Part shown: positions 10,727 to 22,657 of the stretch, in pieces
Position numbering within the stretch: the first letter of the stretch is position 1
Layout: each line of letters opens with the position of its first letter
Assembly: GCA_037893245.1 (NCBI GenBank)
Contig: JBAIAA010000029.1
Span: forward strand, 682,001-746,000
Direction: 5' to 3'
Origin: Crossaster papposus
Lineage: Eukaryota > Echinodermata > Asteroidea > Velatida > Solasteridae
Length of the DNA: 64,000 nt
The notes under the pieces: generated by a model
The model's input: only the letters and a program-made list of their open reading frames with translations
Databases searched by the model: none
Told to the model about the DNA's origin: nothing
Position numbers and translations under genes: made by a program

Positions 10727-13692
10727 ACATCATCAACGTCACACTCATGGATACACACCCTTAGAACGGAATCGAACCTTGGTTAGTGTGCCTCAATCTG
10801 TGAGTCACAGCAACGATTCTCCTTTGAAGTTCTGCACCCTTAACATTCGATCAGCTAGGAATAAATCTGCTGCCTTCAATGACTATGTCACTACAGTTGG
10901 TGCTGATATTTTTGCTCTCACCGAAACCTGGTTGAAAGATATCGACACAGCTCATAAAATTGAACTGACACCGCCTGGGTTCAAGCTTTTTGATCATCCA
11001 CGCAGTCAACGCGTCGGTGGTGGAACTGCTTTACTTCTAAGAGACTCCATGCAAGCCACAACAGTCTCTGCCAATGAATTCAATTCCTTTGAGTTGTCTG
11101 AATGGATTGTTGAGTGCAGCTCTCATCGACTGCGACTTGTGATCGTATACAGACCTCCATACTCCCCAAATCATCGAGTAACGACAGCAACATTTTTTGA
11201 AGAATTTGCTACATACCTGGATACCATTATATTATCCCCGGAACCCTTGTTAATTACTGGAGATTTCAACATCAAGGTGGACGTCAATAGTGACCGTGAC
11301 GCTCTTCGTTTTGCTGAGCTGCTGGAGTCTATGGGTCTTCAACAGCATGTTGATAAACCAACTCATCAGCATGGCCACACACTTGATTTAATTGTTACGC
11401 GCCAGTTGGATGCTATCGTCAATAGCCCACCTGTACCAGATCATCTGATTTCAGATCACTTTTCGGTGATTTGTGACTTGTCATTCGCTAAACCACCTCT
11501 TCCTGTTAAAGAAACATCTTACAGGAAAATCAAAGCTATCGACCGGGAGTTGTTGAGAACTGAACTTGCTGCCACTGAGATATGCCGCAACCCCCCACAG
11601 CATCTGAATGAGTTGGTGAACAGCTACAATACGACTTTAAACCTTGCCTTGGATCGCCATGCTCCTCAGCTTGTCAAAACGATCACTGTCCGGCCCCTTG
11701 TGCCATGGTACAATAGTGACATCAAGGCTGCGAAAAGACTGAAGAGGCAAGCTGAACGGAAATGGAAACGTACTGGAAATCCTTCTGACTTGAATACCTA
11801 CAGGACTCGGAGAAATGTCACTAATCAATTAATGAATGAGGCAAGGCGATTGTTTTACTCCGGTTTGATTGAGGATAGTTCTTCGGACCCCGGGAAGCTA
11901 TTCAAGGTCACTAAGAAGTTATTAAAACAAAATATTGATGCTCCCCTCCCCCCATTTGTACACAAGTCTGAGCTCGCTAATGAGATGGGGCGCTTCTTTG
12001 TCTCAAAGATCGACAAAATTCATGCGAAGCTTGATGGCCAAGCATCTAGTACAGCTCCGCAGGCCGACATTACTCCACCTATTGTCAGCGGATTAGACTG
12101 CTTCCTGCCACTGACTGAAATGGAGGTGAGGAAACTCATTACAAACTCTGCTCGCAAATCATGTTCGCTTGACCCCATGCCTACATCTGTCGTTGTGGAT
12201 TGTGTGGATGTATTGTTACCAGTTATCACCAGGATTATCAATACTTCACTGACATCTGGAATGTTTCCCACAGACTGGAAAGAGTCGATTGTTACTCCAC
12301 TCTTAAAAAAAGGACAACCTCGACACAAGAATGCTTGGGAATTACCGTCCTGTTTGTAACCTCTCATTTATTTCTAAATTAATAGAGAGGGCGGTTTTTA
12401 ACCAGGTCCATGACCACCTGACTGTAAATGATTTGTACCCCCCTCTCCAGTCAGCATACAGGAAAAACCACAGTACTGAAACAACACTTATTAAGTTAAA
12501 TAATGACATTCTGTTACAAATGAATTCACAGCATGTAGTTCTTCTTATCTTACTTGATCTTAGTGCTGCATTCGATACTGTGGATCATACCATTTTGTTA
12601 AATCGCATGAAGATTACATTTGGGATCACTGGCCTAGCCTTAGACTGGTTTACATCATACTTAGCTGGCAGGAGTCAACGTATACAGATACAGGGTGCCA
12701 AGTCAGACAAGTTCAATATTACGTGCGGCGTTCCCCAGGAATCCTGTCTTGGACAATTGTTATTTGTTATGTACTCCTCAAAGTTGTTTGATGTTATTCA
12801 AACTCACTTACCTGATGCTCTCTGTTATGCAGATGATACACAATTGTATTTGTCATTTAAACCTGGTAGTGTTGTTAATCAAGATGAAGCAATTTTAGCC
12901 ATGGTAAACTGCATTAAAGATATTAGGACTTGGATGTTTCATGACAGACTTTTGTTAAATAATAACAAAACTGAGTGCATTGTTCTTGGTACAAAGCAGC
13001 AGCTGTCTAAAATTAATATCCCTGACATTTTAATAGGTGATACCAATATTGTCCCAGTTAGTCATGTGAGAAATCTAGGTTCATGGTTCGACTCAAATAT
13101 GTCTATGAGTACTCACATCAACAAAGTCTGCTCCGCTGGATTCTATCATCTTCATAACATAAAACGTATTAGAAAGTTTTTATCAACTAGATCACTAACT
13201 ATTTTAATCCATGCCTTTATTACCAGTCGTTTGGATTATTGTAATGGCTTACTCTATGGATTGCCGGATCGTCAATTGTCTAAGTTACAGAGGATTCAAA
13301 ATGCCGCAGCAAGGCTGGTTACGAATTCGCATCGAAGGTGTCACATTACTCCCATTCTTAGCTCATTGCATTGGCTTCCTGTCAAGTTTCGTATTGATTT
13401 TAAGATTTTACTGCTAGTTTTTAAGTGTTTACACGGTTTAGCACCAAATTATTTACAGGAACAAATTACCATCCGTAATCGACAGCGTTACAGTCTTAGG
13501 TCTGCAAGTGAATTTGTATTAGATTATCCCAAGGGTAAAATGATGTCTACCTTAGGAGATCGTGCTTTTGTCTCAGCAGCTCCTAGTTTATGGAATGCAT
13601 TGCCCTTAAACATCAGGATTGAACATTCATTGTGTTATTTTAAAACTAAACTTAAAACTTTCCTTTTTAAGCAAGCATTTAGTGATTCTTAA
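10727..13692 (+). pseudogene. LINE endonuclease-reverse transcriptase, frameshifted
   Basis: Replication protein of the LINE: an APE-type endonuclease nicks the target and the reverse transcriptase copies RNA into it. The first frame runs to 12359. It contains endonuclease motifs LNIRSARNKS, ALTETWLKD, VIVYRPPYS, ITGDFNIKVD, HGHTLDLIVTR and LISDHFSVICDL. A single-base shift near 12330 moves the coding sense into a frame running to 13692. That frame has RT motifs NYRPVCNLSF, LLDLSAAFDTVDH, GVPQ and YADDTQLYL (Asp codons at 12832-12837). The normally Gly- and Pro-rich block after GVPQ is altered (ESCLGQLL). The frameshift and substitutions indicate an inactive copy. Confidence 0.85.
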
Positions 13693-13873
13693 TTTCTGCC
13701 TGTGCATCTGACTTCGGTGGGGTGGGGGGAGGGGGGCTGACACTGTTTGGGGTACAGTGTATTGGCTTTTGGTTTAATTCGTGTGGTATGTGGTTTAGAT
13801 GTTTGTGCTGTGTGGTTTTTACTTTCATGTCTATGTACATGGCTTTTACTTACATTGCTAATTGTTGTAATTG

Positions 13874-14411
13874 ATTTAATTATCTGTTTACTTTTTACCT
13901 ATTTTTAAAATATGTAACACTGTTTGGGGTATTGGCTTTTGGTTTGATTTATGTGGTATGTGCTTTAGATGTTTGTGCTGTGTGGCTTTTACTTACATTG
14001 CTAATTGTTGTAATTGATTTAATCATCTGTTTACTTTCACTTATTCTTAAATATGTAATGCGCTCTCGAACAGGCTGGTCCTGGAGAGAGCGCAATAAAA
14101 ATGCAATAATTATTATTAATTATTATTATTAAATTCGTTTGGATTTAATTATCTGTTTACTTTTTACCTATTTTTAAAATATGTAACACTGTTTGGGGTA
14201 TTGGCTTTTGGTTTGATTTATGTGGTATGTGCTTTAGATGTTTGTGCTGTGTGGCTTTTACTTATATTTCTAATTTGTGTAATTGATTTAATCATCTGTT
14301 TACTTTCACTTATTCTTAAATATGTAATGCGCTCTCGAACAGGCTGGTCCTGGAGAGAGCGCAATAAAAATGCAATAATTATTATTAATTATTATTATTA
14401 AATTCGTTTGG
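13874..14411 (+). repeat. Tandem 269-bp duplication of the LINE 3' tail
   Basis: Two nearly identical 269-bp units (13874-14142 and 14143-14411). Each ends with GCGCTCTC...GAGAGAGCGC, a stem of 8-10 bp around AACAGGCTGGTCCTG, then AATAAAAATGC and an ATT-rich tail. Both units include the same 14 bp after the tail (AAATTCGTTTGGAT), which should be flanking DNA. The duplication therefore probably arose after insertion. The junction has GAT microhomology. Confidence 0.8.
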
Positions 14412-15384
14412 ATGCCGGATTGTGTTAATCGAAGACTGTTTCCGATAGTGTAAGATGTACACCACTCTCGAACAAAACTGCCTTTGAAATCTGTTTGACA
14501 ATTGGCCATGGTATAATAGTTTAGGTAAAATATGAGTTGCTCCGCGTTGGCAAGAAATCAATTGATGTGGTTTTGCTAATAATTTGTTGTTCATTATACC
14601 GCCCTTCCCGTAAAATGCTGTTTATCATCAGATTATGTTTTTGGTGATTTAAGTCAACTTCTTAATTTCACATGTTTTTTAACCCCCAAAAAGAATAGAT
14701 TGGTATGATGCCTTTCACACGAAATCGTTCCTTAGTTTGAGAAAATAACCAGTGCACTGTGGAAATACATCTTTTTTTTCGCATAGAATTTGAAAGGTAG
14801 GCCGCAATCAGCTACCATATGTATTTTGGATTCATAACAATTCGACTACATTTATATTTTACGCTCTTATAAATTGTTACATAATCACGCAGGCGCTTCA
14901 TTCACCCGTACAGCTCGTTGGACGACACCCTCATTATTAGCGGAACTCCGCTATTTTACCGATACCTAACGGAACATTTCGTGAATACGGCGTAGCGCAA
15001 TTCTAACGTATTCGTTAGGCCATCCGCAAAGGCTGTTACGGACCCGGTAATAGCGGATGCTTCGTGAATAAGGTCCCAGGTGTGCCGCCACTTTCATGAA
15101 AAGTGGTATTTTTTATATCAATCTCCAACGCTGGTCGGCCGACCAGAGTTTGGAAAAGACTAGCTTTTTTTTGAAATACCCCTAATTTACTATATTTATT
15201 CAGTTAGCAATCGATATGAACGAGTAGCGCAATTTTTTGTTACACGCTAGTCTGGCCATTTCTGTGATAAATACCATGGAAACGACTGATATTAGAGTCT
15301 AGCAGTTTTTGACTGGCGCTGTGGCGCGAGCTTTGATCAGCATAACACCAGTGCAGTCTAGCCAAGCCTCGAGCGATTCCCAGG

Positions 15385-16207
15385 GTAGACTTGACCCAAG
15401 TCGGACTTACCATGGAGTTAAGACTTGCTTTCGTCAATATCCGGCCGAATAATAATGTGCATGTTTTGTTGTGTTGGCCTTAGATATAGGGCGCCCTCAT
15501 CTGGCTGTCGTTCCGCGATCGGCATCAACGTGATGGCATATCATCATGTCAGTGCAATAAATACGACTTGACGGATCGGCCAATCAAACCCCCCGCGGTG
15601 ATATGTAGTTATTCATATTTGCATATGCATCACATGATTATGCGCGATGTATGCGAAATAAGTCCGCCAATCGGAGTACGGACTAGCTAGACCGCTAACG
15701 GACTATGGAGGAATAGTAGGCAGTACTGTCACTAGATGCCTTTTTCAAATTCAATAGCTGCGTCCATACTTCGTTTATTTAGTTAGAGAACGGTATATTG
15801 CAAATTTAACGGCCGGGAAAGGTACACGATAGCTGAACTATATAAACCGTTTGTATATGTACACATAATGACACTATGTACATTTACATTGTGAATAATT
15901 GTGTACATTGTACGTCACAATGTCCACGTACATCACGCAACTGGGTCAAAGTTCTTAATATTACAGATATATGCTAATTTATACAATTCTGCAATTTGAT
16001 TGGATGCTACCGTTTGCGGTAGATGAGCTCGTTGGTTGTGTACAAACGTGTGGCAGATCCGTCAAGTCGGGATTTCTGAACCACACATGAGCGGGGGCGG
16101 CGCATGAGGGCGCGCTAATAATGAGCGTGGACTTGACGCGTGGCGCACAATGTGGATGACCATGAGCAATGTTACCACAGAATCCCGACTTGGGTCAAGT
16201 CTATTCC
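15385..16207. repeat. Foldback element with imperfect arms of about 190 bp
   Basis: AGACTTGACCCAAGTCGG near 15389 is matched in reverse near 16185-16205. GGGCGCCCTCAT near 15490 is matched near 16105, and CGACTTGACGGATC near 15563 near 16042. The arms are diverged and the interior has no coding features. Terminal boundaries and target duplication are uncertain. Confidence 0.5.
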
Positions 16208-16357
16208 AAGGGGCGTACAATTGCTCGCCATTGAAGTTTGAGTTGTCTTGACGACTACGTGTCTCTGACTATGAGAGGTACTGAGGCGACCACGACCACG
16301 ACCACGATCGATGCAATTGATCTGATGATCATAAACTGCAGTCGCCATTGTCATGGC

Positions 16358-16710
16358 GTGTGAAAACTAGACAGACTCGAAAAAGGTGCAGTCACGTCAG
16401 TGCATTCATGGAAAGCTTGGCAAACAAGGCTCCACTCAAGACACGATGTATTGTGTCAAATTGTCAAATTAGAGTATGTGCTGGCAGACTACTATGTCAC
16501 TGTATAGTGTATACAAGTGAGGCGCATTTCCCATATGACAATCAGTCACACCTCACGCACAGGGTCTGAATCGTACAACTAAACAGATTCGAATAAGTCC
16601 TACATTGCCAGAAGATGCATGGAACAAGGCTTCACTTATCAAGACTCGATATATTTTGTCAAACTGTCAAATTAGAGTCTGTGATTGCAGACTACTATGC
16701 CACTGTATCA
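16358..16710 (+). repeat. Diverged direct duplication
   Basis: Two copies of about 140 bp in the same orientation (about 16358-16510 and 16570-16710) share ACAAGGCTYCACT, TGTCAAAYTGTCAAATTAGAGT and GCAGACTACTATG-type words. No coding potential. Confidence 0.55.
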
Positions 16711-16777
16711 CTGACCTCTACCACTGACCTCTACACCTGGACGGACCATTATTCATATTCTGCTGTGCTAACGCTTG

Positions 16778-17003
16778 AAGTCGGCGCGAACTGGAAGTGC
16801 AACATGGCGGACCCAAGACGTCACTTCTGTCAGCCAATGAAATGTCCAGGTGTAAAGGTCAGTGGATTTACTCTGTACATTGTGTATTTATAAACATTAT
16901 TTCATACGTACCATACCCACTGAACTCTACACCTGGACATTTCATTGGCTCACAGAGTGACGTCGTGGGTCCGCCATGTTGCACTTCCAGTTCGCGCCGA
17001 CTT
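16778..17003. repeat. Foldback element with ~85-bp arms
   Basis: AAGTCGGCGCGAACTGGAAG at the left is repeated in reverse at the right end. The arms stay similar through AACATGGCGGACCC and CAATGAAATGTCCAGGTG, leaving a loop near 55 bp. Similarity extends further out (GACCTCTACAC), but the left side has about 41 extra bases before the arm. No coding features. Confidence 0.75.
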
Positions 17004-18228
17004 GTGTAGAGGTCGGTGCACTGTATACAAACTACATGCGAAGTACATTATACACATGCACATCAATCATGCATGGCAATCATGTATTAGCGAGGAACCA
17101 AGTCCACGCGCACGCGTACTGCGTGCATGTATATGTGTAGGCTTTCCCACCAGCGCACTTTTACGAGTATTATGGCGAAACTGGCCAGGCTAGCGTGTAG
17201 AAAAAAATTGCGCGAACGGGTACAAGCTAGCTAGACTAGTTTTCTGACCGTACAAATCCCGGACGTATTTACATTGCTTTGTTACATCTTAAGTGGAATC
17301 AGGGAACCAGACTACAAAAACATAATTGTTTTTTGTGGTGTTTTTTTCACCCAGCATATAATATAAACTCCCCAATCCTCAAAATCACCAACTCTCACAT
17401 TCAATATCGTCCGAGAAATAAATGTCACACGCTTTTACCGAATTTATCACCGAGTCATTTATCATTTCATTTCAACGTCTATAAGCTGTTTGCCGAAATG
17501 CAGCATTCACTGATCGAATTCTTCTTACATCAATCAATTACAAACTTATGTCAAATAAATTAGTCTGATGTGTGCTTGACGCAAGCGCACAGACTAATTT
17601 ACACCATTAAGCATTTAAAGAAAGGGGAGTCGAGTAGAGTCATGTATTCAGCTAGAGCCAATTCGAGTCACAAATATTTGAATACTGCACAATAAATAAA
17701 CACGTTACAGAAACACAAGGTGGAAGTCCACGACATTGTCATTTGTATGCACGTCATTTGTGTGCATGGTTGTATAGCATACACAACACATCACTGAAAA
17801 TAAGGAACTGGGTCATTGTGTCGAAAACTCGTAGGGAATTAGGCCAAGGGTCTTGAGTATCTACACAATCAGAAATTGTCAAAATTTGTTATCTCGGCTG
17901 CGTTCCACCCGCGCTAACAATGAAAACGTTCGACAACGTTCGGTAATGTTCGGTAATTGCTGTTCAGTTGTACATCCAATTGGAAACTGTTCACGTGGTT
18001 GGCAAACGTTGGCAGCCGGATGGTGAATTTGAAGGGAAAATGTTAATAACCGGAGAAACAGATATATTTACCAATTTGTTATAAGCTGTAAAAGCATGTT
18101 TGAAACAGAGTTCATTCACCCTTCAATCCAGCTTTGTGAACTCAGTTTTACACATGCCTTTCGCGTGAGCATAACTGTGCAACCGTGTGTGTTGATATGC
18201 CAGAATGCTTCAATATTGGTGAGTTAGT
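17004..18228. other. No gene recognised
   Basis: Low-complexity to ordinary AT-rich sequence. Open frames are under 100 codons without motifs. A few ACGTTCGGTAA-like words repeat near 17930, but no element could be delimited. Confidence 0.45.
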
Positions 18229-18516
18229 CTTGCATACGCACTGTGGACCTCCGAACAATATAGGTCCACACGATGCGGGAAGAGGTTACGGTGTGTGGAC
18301 TTGCACACGTCCACAATCCGTTTTTCAGTTTCCGAAAAAGAGCGCTAGAGGAAAAACGGGTTAGGGTTATATATAGAAAAGATAGAAGGGACAGCTGAGA
18401 GGCCCATAATCCTAATTTGAGGGTAAATTTGTTTTGGGGAAGCGAGAAAAATGAGTATTTAGTCAAAGTTTGTTAACTACACGAATACAAAGGAATGTCC
18501 ACAGTGCGTATGTAAG
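18229..18516. mobile_element. Short TIR element (CTTRCATACGCACTGTGGAC)
   Basis: A 288-bp stretch with ends CTTGCATACGCACTGTGGAC and, in reverse, CTTACATACGCACTGTGGAC, a 20-bp inverted repeat with one mismatch. The interior repeats GTGGACTTGCACACGTCCAC. No clear target duplication. Probably a small MITE. Confidence 0.6.
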
Positions 18517-20184
18517 GTAAAGCTGTGTGTGCATGTCTAGGGATGGTCTATTGATATGCTCATACCATTAAACAAACAACTGTGACCCCCCTCTAAACAC
18601 AGTTATTCACATAATTATTTCTTCTAGAAACTTTCCACACATACAAACTATTGTATAAACAACAAAATATCAAAATTTCGAAAACGTGAGATAGTTACAA
18701 GAAACCTAATTTGCATATTTAATTACCGTGTTAATTAGACCACTAATTGACTTTAATCCAAACACTAACTATATACGCAAATACTACGCACAATCGCGTA
18801 GTTTAAGAGTTTGTTTATCATCTGATCGCACCTAAAAAATGGGAATATGTAATGAATGACTTAGGCTTTCTTAATTTTGAACAATCTCAAAATTGACGAC
18901 CCCTTCATATTTGGACTTTGGACGGGCATATCTCCGAATCACATCGTGCGACTTTACTCTCGGAAATACGGCATTAAATAAATAGGTTTAGGTTACGATC
19001 AAAGTTAAGGTTAAGATTGGAAACCTGAACCTCGGGTTTTTGCCACTAACGCGATATCGATTTATGTGACAACATAATCAGAAAAGTTATGTTGTGTCAA
19101 AGCAAATTGATCCACGATTCGTTTTCATCCCTTTAGTATTTTTCCCTTGCACCACACTAGACTGCTTCGCCTGCTGATTAGCGCACAGGTGTTTTTGTTA
19201 ATTGAATCACAACACCTCACAGGTGGATAATTAGGCGGGGATTTAGGCTGTTGTTTACGTGGGCGCGTAGCAACCATAGGCACGGTTAATTAGATGGTAA
19301 CTCAATACAATGCAATTAACTGTCAATCTGATATCAACATTTCCTTCAAGCTTTTGTCAACACGTTTGAACCCGGGGGTAAAGTTCAATATTTTTTTTTT
19401 TTTGTTCAAGCCGGCGGGGAAACAAAATTACCAAAATGTTTGAATCGGGGATTGCCGCGTGTAAGAAATACGACCCTAACTCCTTAACGGACCGAACAAA
19501 ATCGCGCGGTTGCTATTTGGTGCTCACGCGAGATGCATGGGTGTAAGATTAGAACATATATCCGTTGCTATGCTCAACCGAACCTCATCCTTTTTTGCAA
19601 TCTTTTGCGTGTTTTGTTTAAGATGTTTATTGTTTATTAAGTTTATTATGTTTATTAAGTAAGTTTTCTCACAAACACGTTTTGTGAAACTCATGACTTT
19701 CTGGAGCGCTGTAAAATGTATTTATCGCCAAATCCCCAAATGTAATGTACCATTGGAAAGCTCTCTTGTTCGATCATTTGAAAATACAAATATCTCAATT
19801 TTAAATTTTTCCGACTTTACTCTCATTGTGGTGACAGGTCACTTTTGTTATGCGAGTGTCTTGGTACCAAACACTGACTAGTCTAGTCACAGACTCCCGT
19901 GTTTTAATTTACCCAACTGTTATATTCGATTGAGCGGAACTTAAGGTCAACAAATATAATTTTATAATAGTCATGATAAATTCTCAGTATTTTAGATTAT
20001 GTGGTAAATTGGACTACTTTCTTTTCTTTCAAAAAAAACCCATGTATTTTGAAACATTATTATCAGAACAAATTTAAACAGAATTCAGGTTGTGCCCGAC
20101 TACTCAAACAGTGGTCGGGTTGTAGCCGACCACTCAATGAAAGCACAATAATTTAGAACCAAATCAAATTACTACAAAAATGTT
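18517..20184. other. No gene recognised
   Basis: AT-rich, with a few TTTATT-type simple runs near 19620-19660 and no motif-bearing open frame. No element boundaries seen. Confidence 0.45.
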
Positions 20185-20407
20185 ACACGATAAAGCGGAA
20201 TAAGTCGGATGTCGGCCCCGGTCAAAAAATGAGTTTTCATGTAGTTTTCATGAGGGCATCTGTACGTTAAAAAAATTTAAAAAACATGTTGATACAATGT
20301 TTTGTTGTAGAGTTATGTAAATTTGTTTAAATACTTACGAAGAACACAGTTCTGATTAAAACATTTGTGGGATTCCCCGACATCCGACTCATTCCGCTTG
20401 ATCGTGT
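20185..20407. mobile_element. MITE with ~32-bp TIRs (ACACGATMAAGCGGAAT)
   Basis: A 223-bp element whose ends, ACACGATAAAGCGGAATAAG and (in reverse) ACACGATCAAGCGGAATGAG, continue through TCGGATGTCGG. The interior is AT-rich and noncoding. No unambiguous target duplication. Confidence 0.65.
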
Positions 20408-20465
20408 CACAAATGAGATATTGTTTCAAAATTTATTAACAGCATCTTTTGAAACGTCCATTTAA

Positions 20466-20832
20466 AGGTAGTATACACCATTGGTAATTGCTTGAATTAT
20501 AATGAATAAGTTGATATGGGGGCTTGTATTTTATAGTAAATATCGTTTTACTAACCTGTACGAAGTTTCACAATCATGGATGCCGAGAAAAGCTCGAAAA
20601 ACAGCGTTTGTTTTCAACCGGCGTCGAGCAGTTATTCTTATGTTATTTGTGTTTTTTCTCGAATTTTTCTTTATAAAAGTATATTTATTAGAATAATTAA
20701 AGGATATCTAGCGCAATCATTTTGCTGGACGCCTAGAATCATTTGTTACTTTCAGATGAGTAAGATATTTTCTTAAAACTTCGGTAGTGTTTTTTTTTTC
20801 TTCTCGATATCTGCAAATGGTGTATCCAACCT
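20466..20832 (+). mobile_element. AGGTAGKATACACC MITE, complete copy
   Basis: The cleanest copy of the family here: 367 bp between TTAA at 20462-20465 and TTAA at 20833-20836. The ends are AGGTAGTATACACCATTGG and (in reverse) AGGTTGGATACACCATTTGC. The interior includes ATGGATGCCGAGAAAAGC and the CGTCGAGCAGTTATTC region used as the uninterrupted reference for the copy at 1869-2971. Confidence 0.8.
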
Positions 20833-20836
20833 TTAA

Positions 20837-21360
20837 GTGCTTACAATTCAACAATCAGTCGGATACGTGCGACAGAAGAAAAAAAACTCAACGCGCCCTT
20901 TAGTGTAATATAAAGATTATATGTCTACATTTACCTAATGTTGAATTATATTTAAGCCATTACTGAGCGCGAGCTGTATCGACTAAGTCTCGATTCTAAA
21001 CACAACCAATTAATAATTGGATTTTAAGAACTTTGAAAGCGCTAATGAATTTTCTACCGTGATCAAAATATACATATCCGTAATGATGTTTACATTGTTC
21101 TATGGGAGCGTGATTGGTGGATATATACCAGTTTCCTAAACAAAATCTAATTTATGCACGCATGCGCATAAATAGGCCGGGAGGCAAGAAGTGAAATTGG
21201 CCCATTGGAAATGTACAGGAGTCCAACGTTGCCGTTTTCTCTCAATTTCTCCAGGATTTGTTTATTTGTCTTCGGAACAGTCAAAAATTATACTAGGTAC
21301 TACTTTCTTGTCAATTTGTTTTTGTTTAGGTACAAAATCAAAACTATAAAATATGATTTT
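20837..21360. other. No gene recognised
   Basis: No motif-bearing open frame or delimited repeat between the MITE at 20466 and the foldback element at 21361. Confidence 0.4.
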
Positions 21361-21639
21361 GTCCGGTGCGCACGAGGTCGGGGAAATTCAGCAGGGCTCC
21401 TTTCCCCACGAGTCAAAGAAAATACGATAACTTTTAGGGGTACCATACACCATATTGCGGGCAGAATCGCACGATATCACGGCAGGAATCACAGCTTGCG
21501 TTGGCACAACACGATGTGATTCACGCCGCGATTCAAGGCCCGCGAGTCTGCTCGCAATGTGATGTATGGTACCCCGAAGAAGTCACAGTGTTTTCCTTGA
21601 GGCCTGGTGATTTCCCTTGACCTTTGTGCGCTTGGGACA
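21361..21639. repeat. Foldback element with ~105-bp arms
   Basis: GTCCGGTGCGCACGAGGTC at the left is mirrored by GACCTTTGTGCGCTTGGGAC at the right. Inner arms share GGGGTACCATACAYCA and ATTGCGRGCAGA. The centre contains AATCGC/GCGATT words. No coding features and no clear target duplication. Confidence 0.68.
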
Positions 21640-22470
21640 AATAGTTTTGTTTAAGTATCTATTTTGCACAAATATACGTGAATTATTCTGTATTTATTAG
21701 AAAACTAGTCGGTTGGTCTTACGTAGATTCTATACAATTCATTACATCTTTCGTCTAAAATGTTAAATGTTTAAAGATTCCACAAATAACTGCCCATTGA
21801 ATATCGCAAGACTAGAAAGATGGCGCACAGTTTAGATAGACTTTAACGACAGCTGGACTAGCAGTTTCATTAACACGCATTCATAAATACCTGGGACAGT
21901 TTAGGCATTCCTATTGGTCGAGAGCCCGTCACGTGGCCGGTTTTAAACGGACGATAAAGACATGGCTAGAAGTGTTTAAAACCAGTTGGCAACAAAAGTA
22001 GCCCCTGCACATGGACAACTCAATGGACATCCTTCTCCGGGCACTTCACTGCTGCGCAGACCATTGTTCTTATCTATTTTGAACCATTCGGGTGCAAAAT
22101 CCTGTTTTCCTCCAACTATGACGAATTTAAGAAAAAAAGTCTTCCACTTTTTAAAAAAATTCCATAAGTCGTGCACAAACGCGGTCGCGTCACGTTCGTT
22201 CTTTTCCCTTTGAAAAAAACACGCGCGCGTACGCCATTTAGACGCGGAGGCCTATCTAGTCTATATAATGGAGATCAATGGTAAATACGCTTTATTGCAT
22301 GTATTGTGACGTAGAGCGACAGAGGCGGAAACATGTCATTTGACAGTGGCCCGTGAACATGGATAGGGGAAAACACACAGAATGGCGAAACACCGAAATT
22401 TACTTGCGACAATTTGCCGTGATTTTCGGGGCTTTTTTGGCTGAATTTTACAAAAAAGGTATTTATGAAT
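21640..22470. other. No gene recognised
   Basis: Contains only short open frames without motifs and no delimited repeat. Confidence 0.4.
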
Positions 22471-22635
22471 GGGAATAAATGTGTGTTCGGTCGGTATTAA
22501 TCACTCTGTTTAATACCGCCTGGAGTCTGGGTGCTGATAATTACCCTCGCCTTCGGCTCGGGTAATTATCAGCACCCAGACTCCAAGCGGTATTAAACAG
22601 AGTGGTTAAAACCTCCCGAACACACATTTATTCCC
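22471..22635. repeat. 165-bp near-perfect palindrome
   Basis: GGGAATAAATGTGTGTTCGG at the left is mirrored by CCGAACACACATTTATTCCC at the right. The inner 100 bp (GGAGTCTGGGTGCTGATAAT on one arm) is almost perfectly self-complementary around a short CGCCTTCGGC centre. It would extrude a strong cruciform or fold into a long RNA hairpin. Most likely a foldback MITE. Confidence 0.85.
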
Positions 22636-22657
22636 TTAATAAACATTGATGTATTCA

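Larger units (their letters stand above)
7481..14411 (+). mobile_element. CR1/L2-like non-LTR retrotransposon (LINE)
   Basis: An APE-type LINE in the plus orientation: a short N-terminal coding part with a 2A-like motif, an endonuclease, a reverse transcriptase, and a 3' tail that ends in a hairpin and ATT repeats. The coding region is split by an insertion at 8085-10726. Reading frame and sequence resume exactly on either side, with ACATCATCAA duplicated. The body carries at least two frameshifts, so it is inactive. The 5' limit is approximate and no flanking target duplication was found. The element lies inside the Harbinger unit and so arrived later. Confidence 0.8.
5219..15076 (+). mobile_element. 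Harbinger transposon enlarged by nested insertions
   Basis: The left end GGACCTTATTCACAAAGC and the right end, read on the other strand (GGACCTTATTCACGAAGC), form a terminal inverted repeat of about 24 bp. CAG flanks both sides (5216-5218 and 15077-15079), a 3-bp duplication as made by PIF/Harbinger transposases. Both ends carry further copies of a TTCACGAAGTATCCGC-like motif. A broken HARBI1-type transposase lies just inside the left end. The 9.9-kb span is inflated by a MITE at 6258-6936 and a LINE at about 7.5-14.4 kb. The Myb/SANT partner gene usual in autonomous Harbingers was not recognised. Confidence 0.72.
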
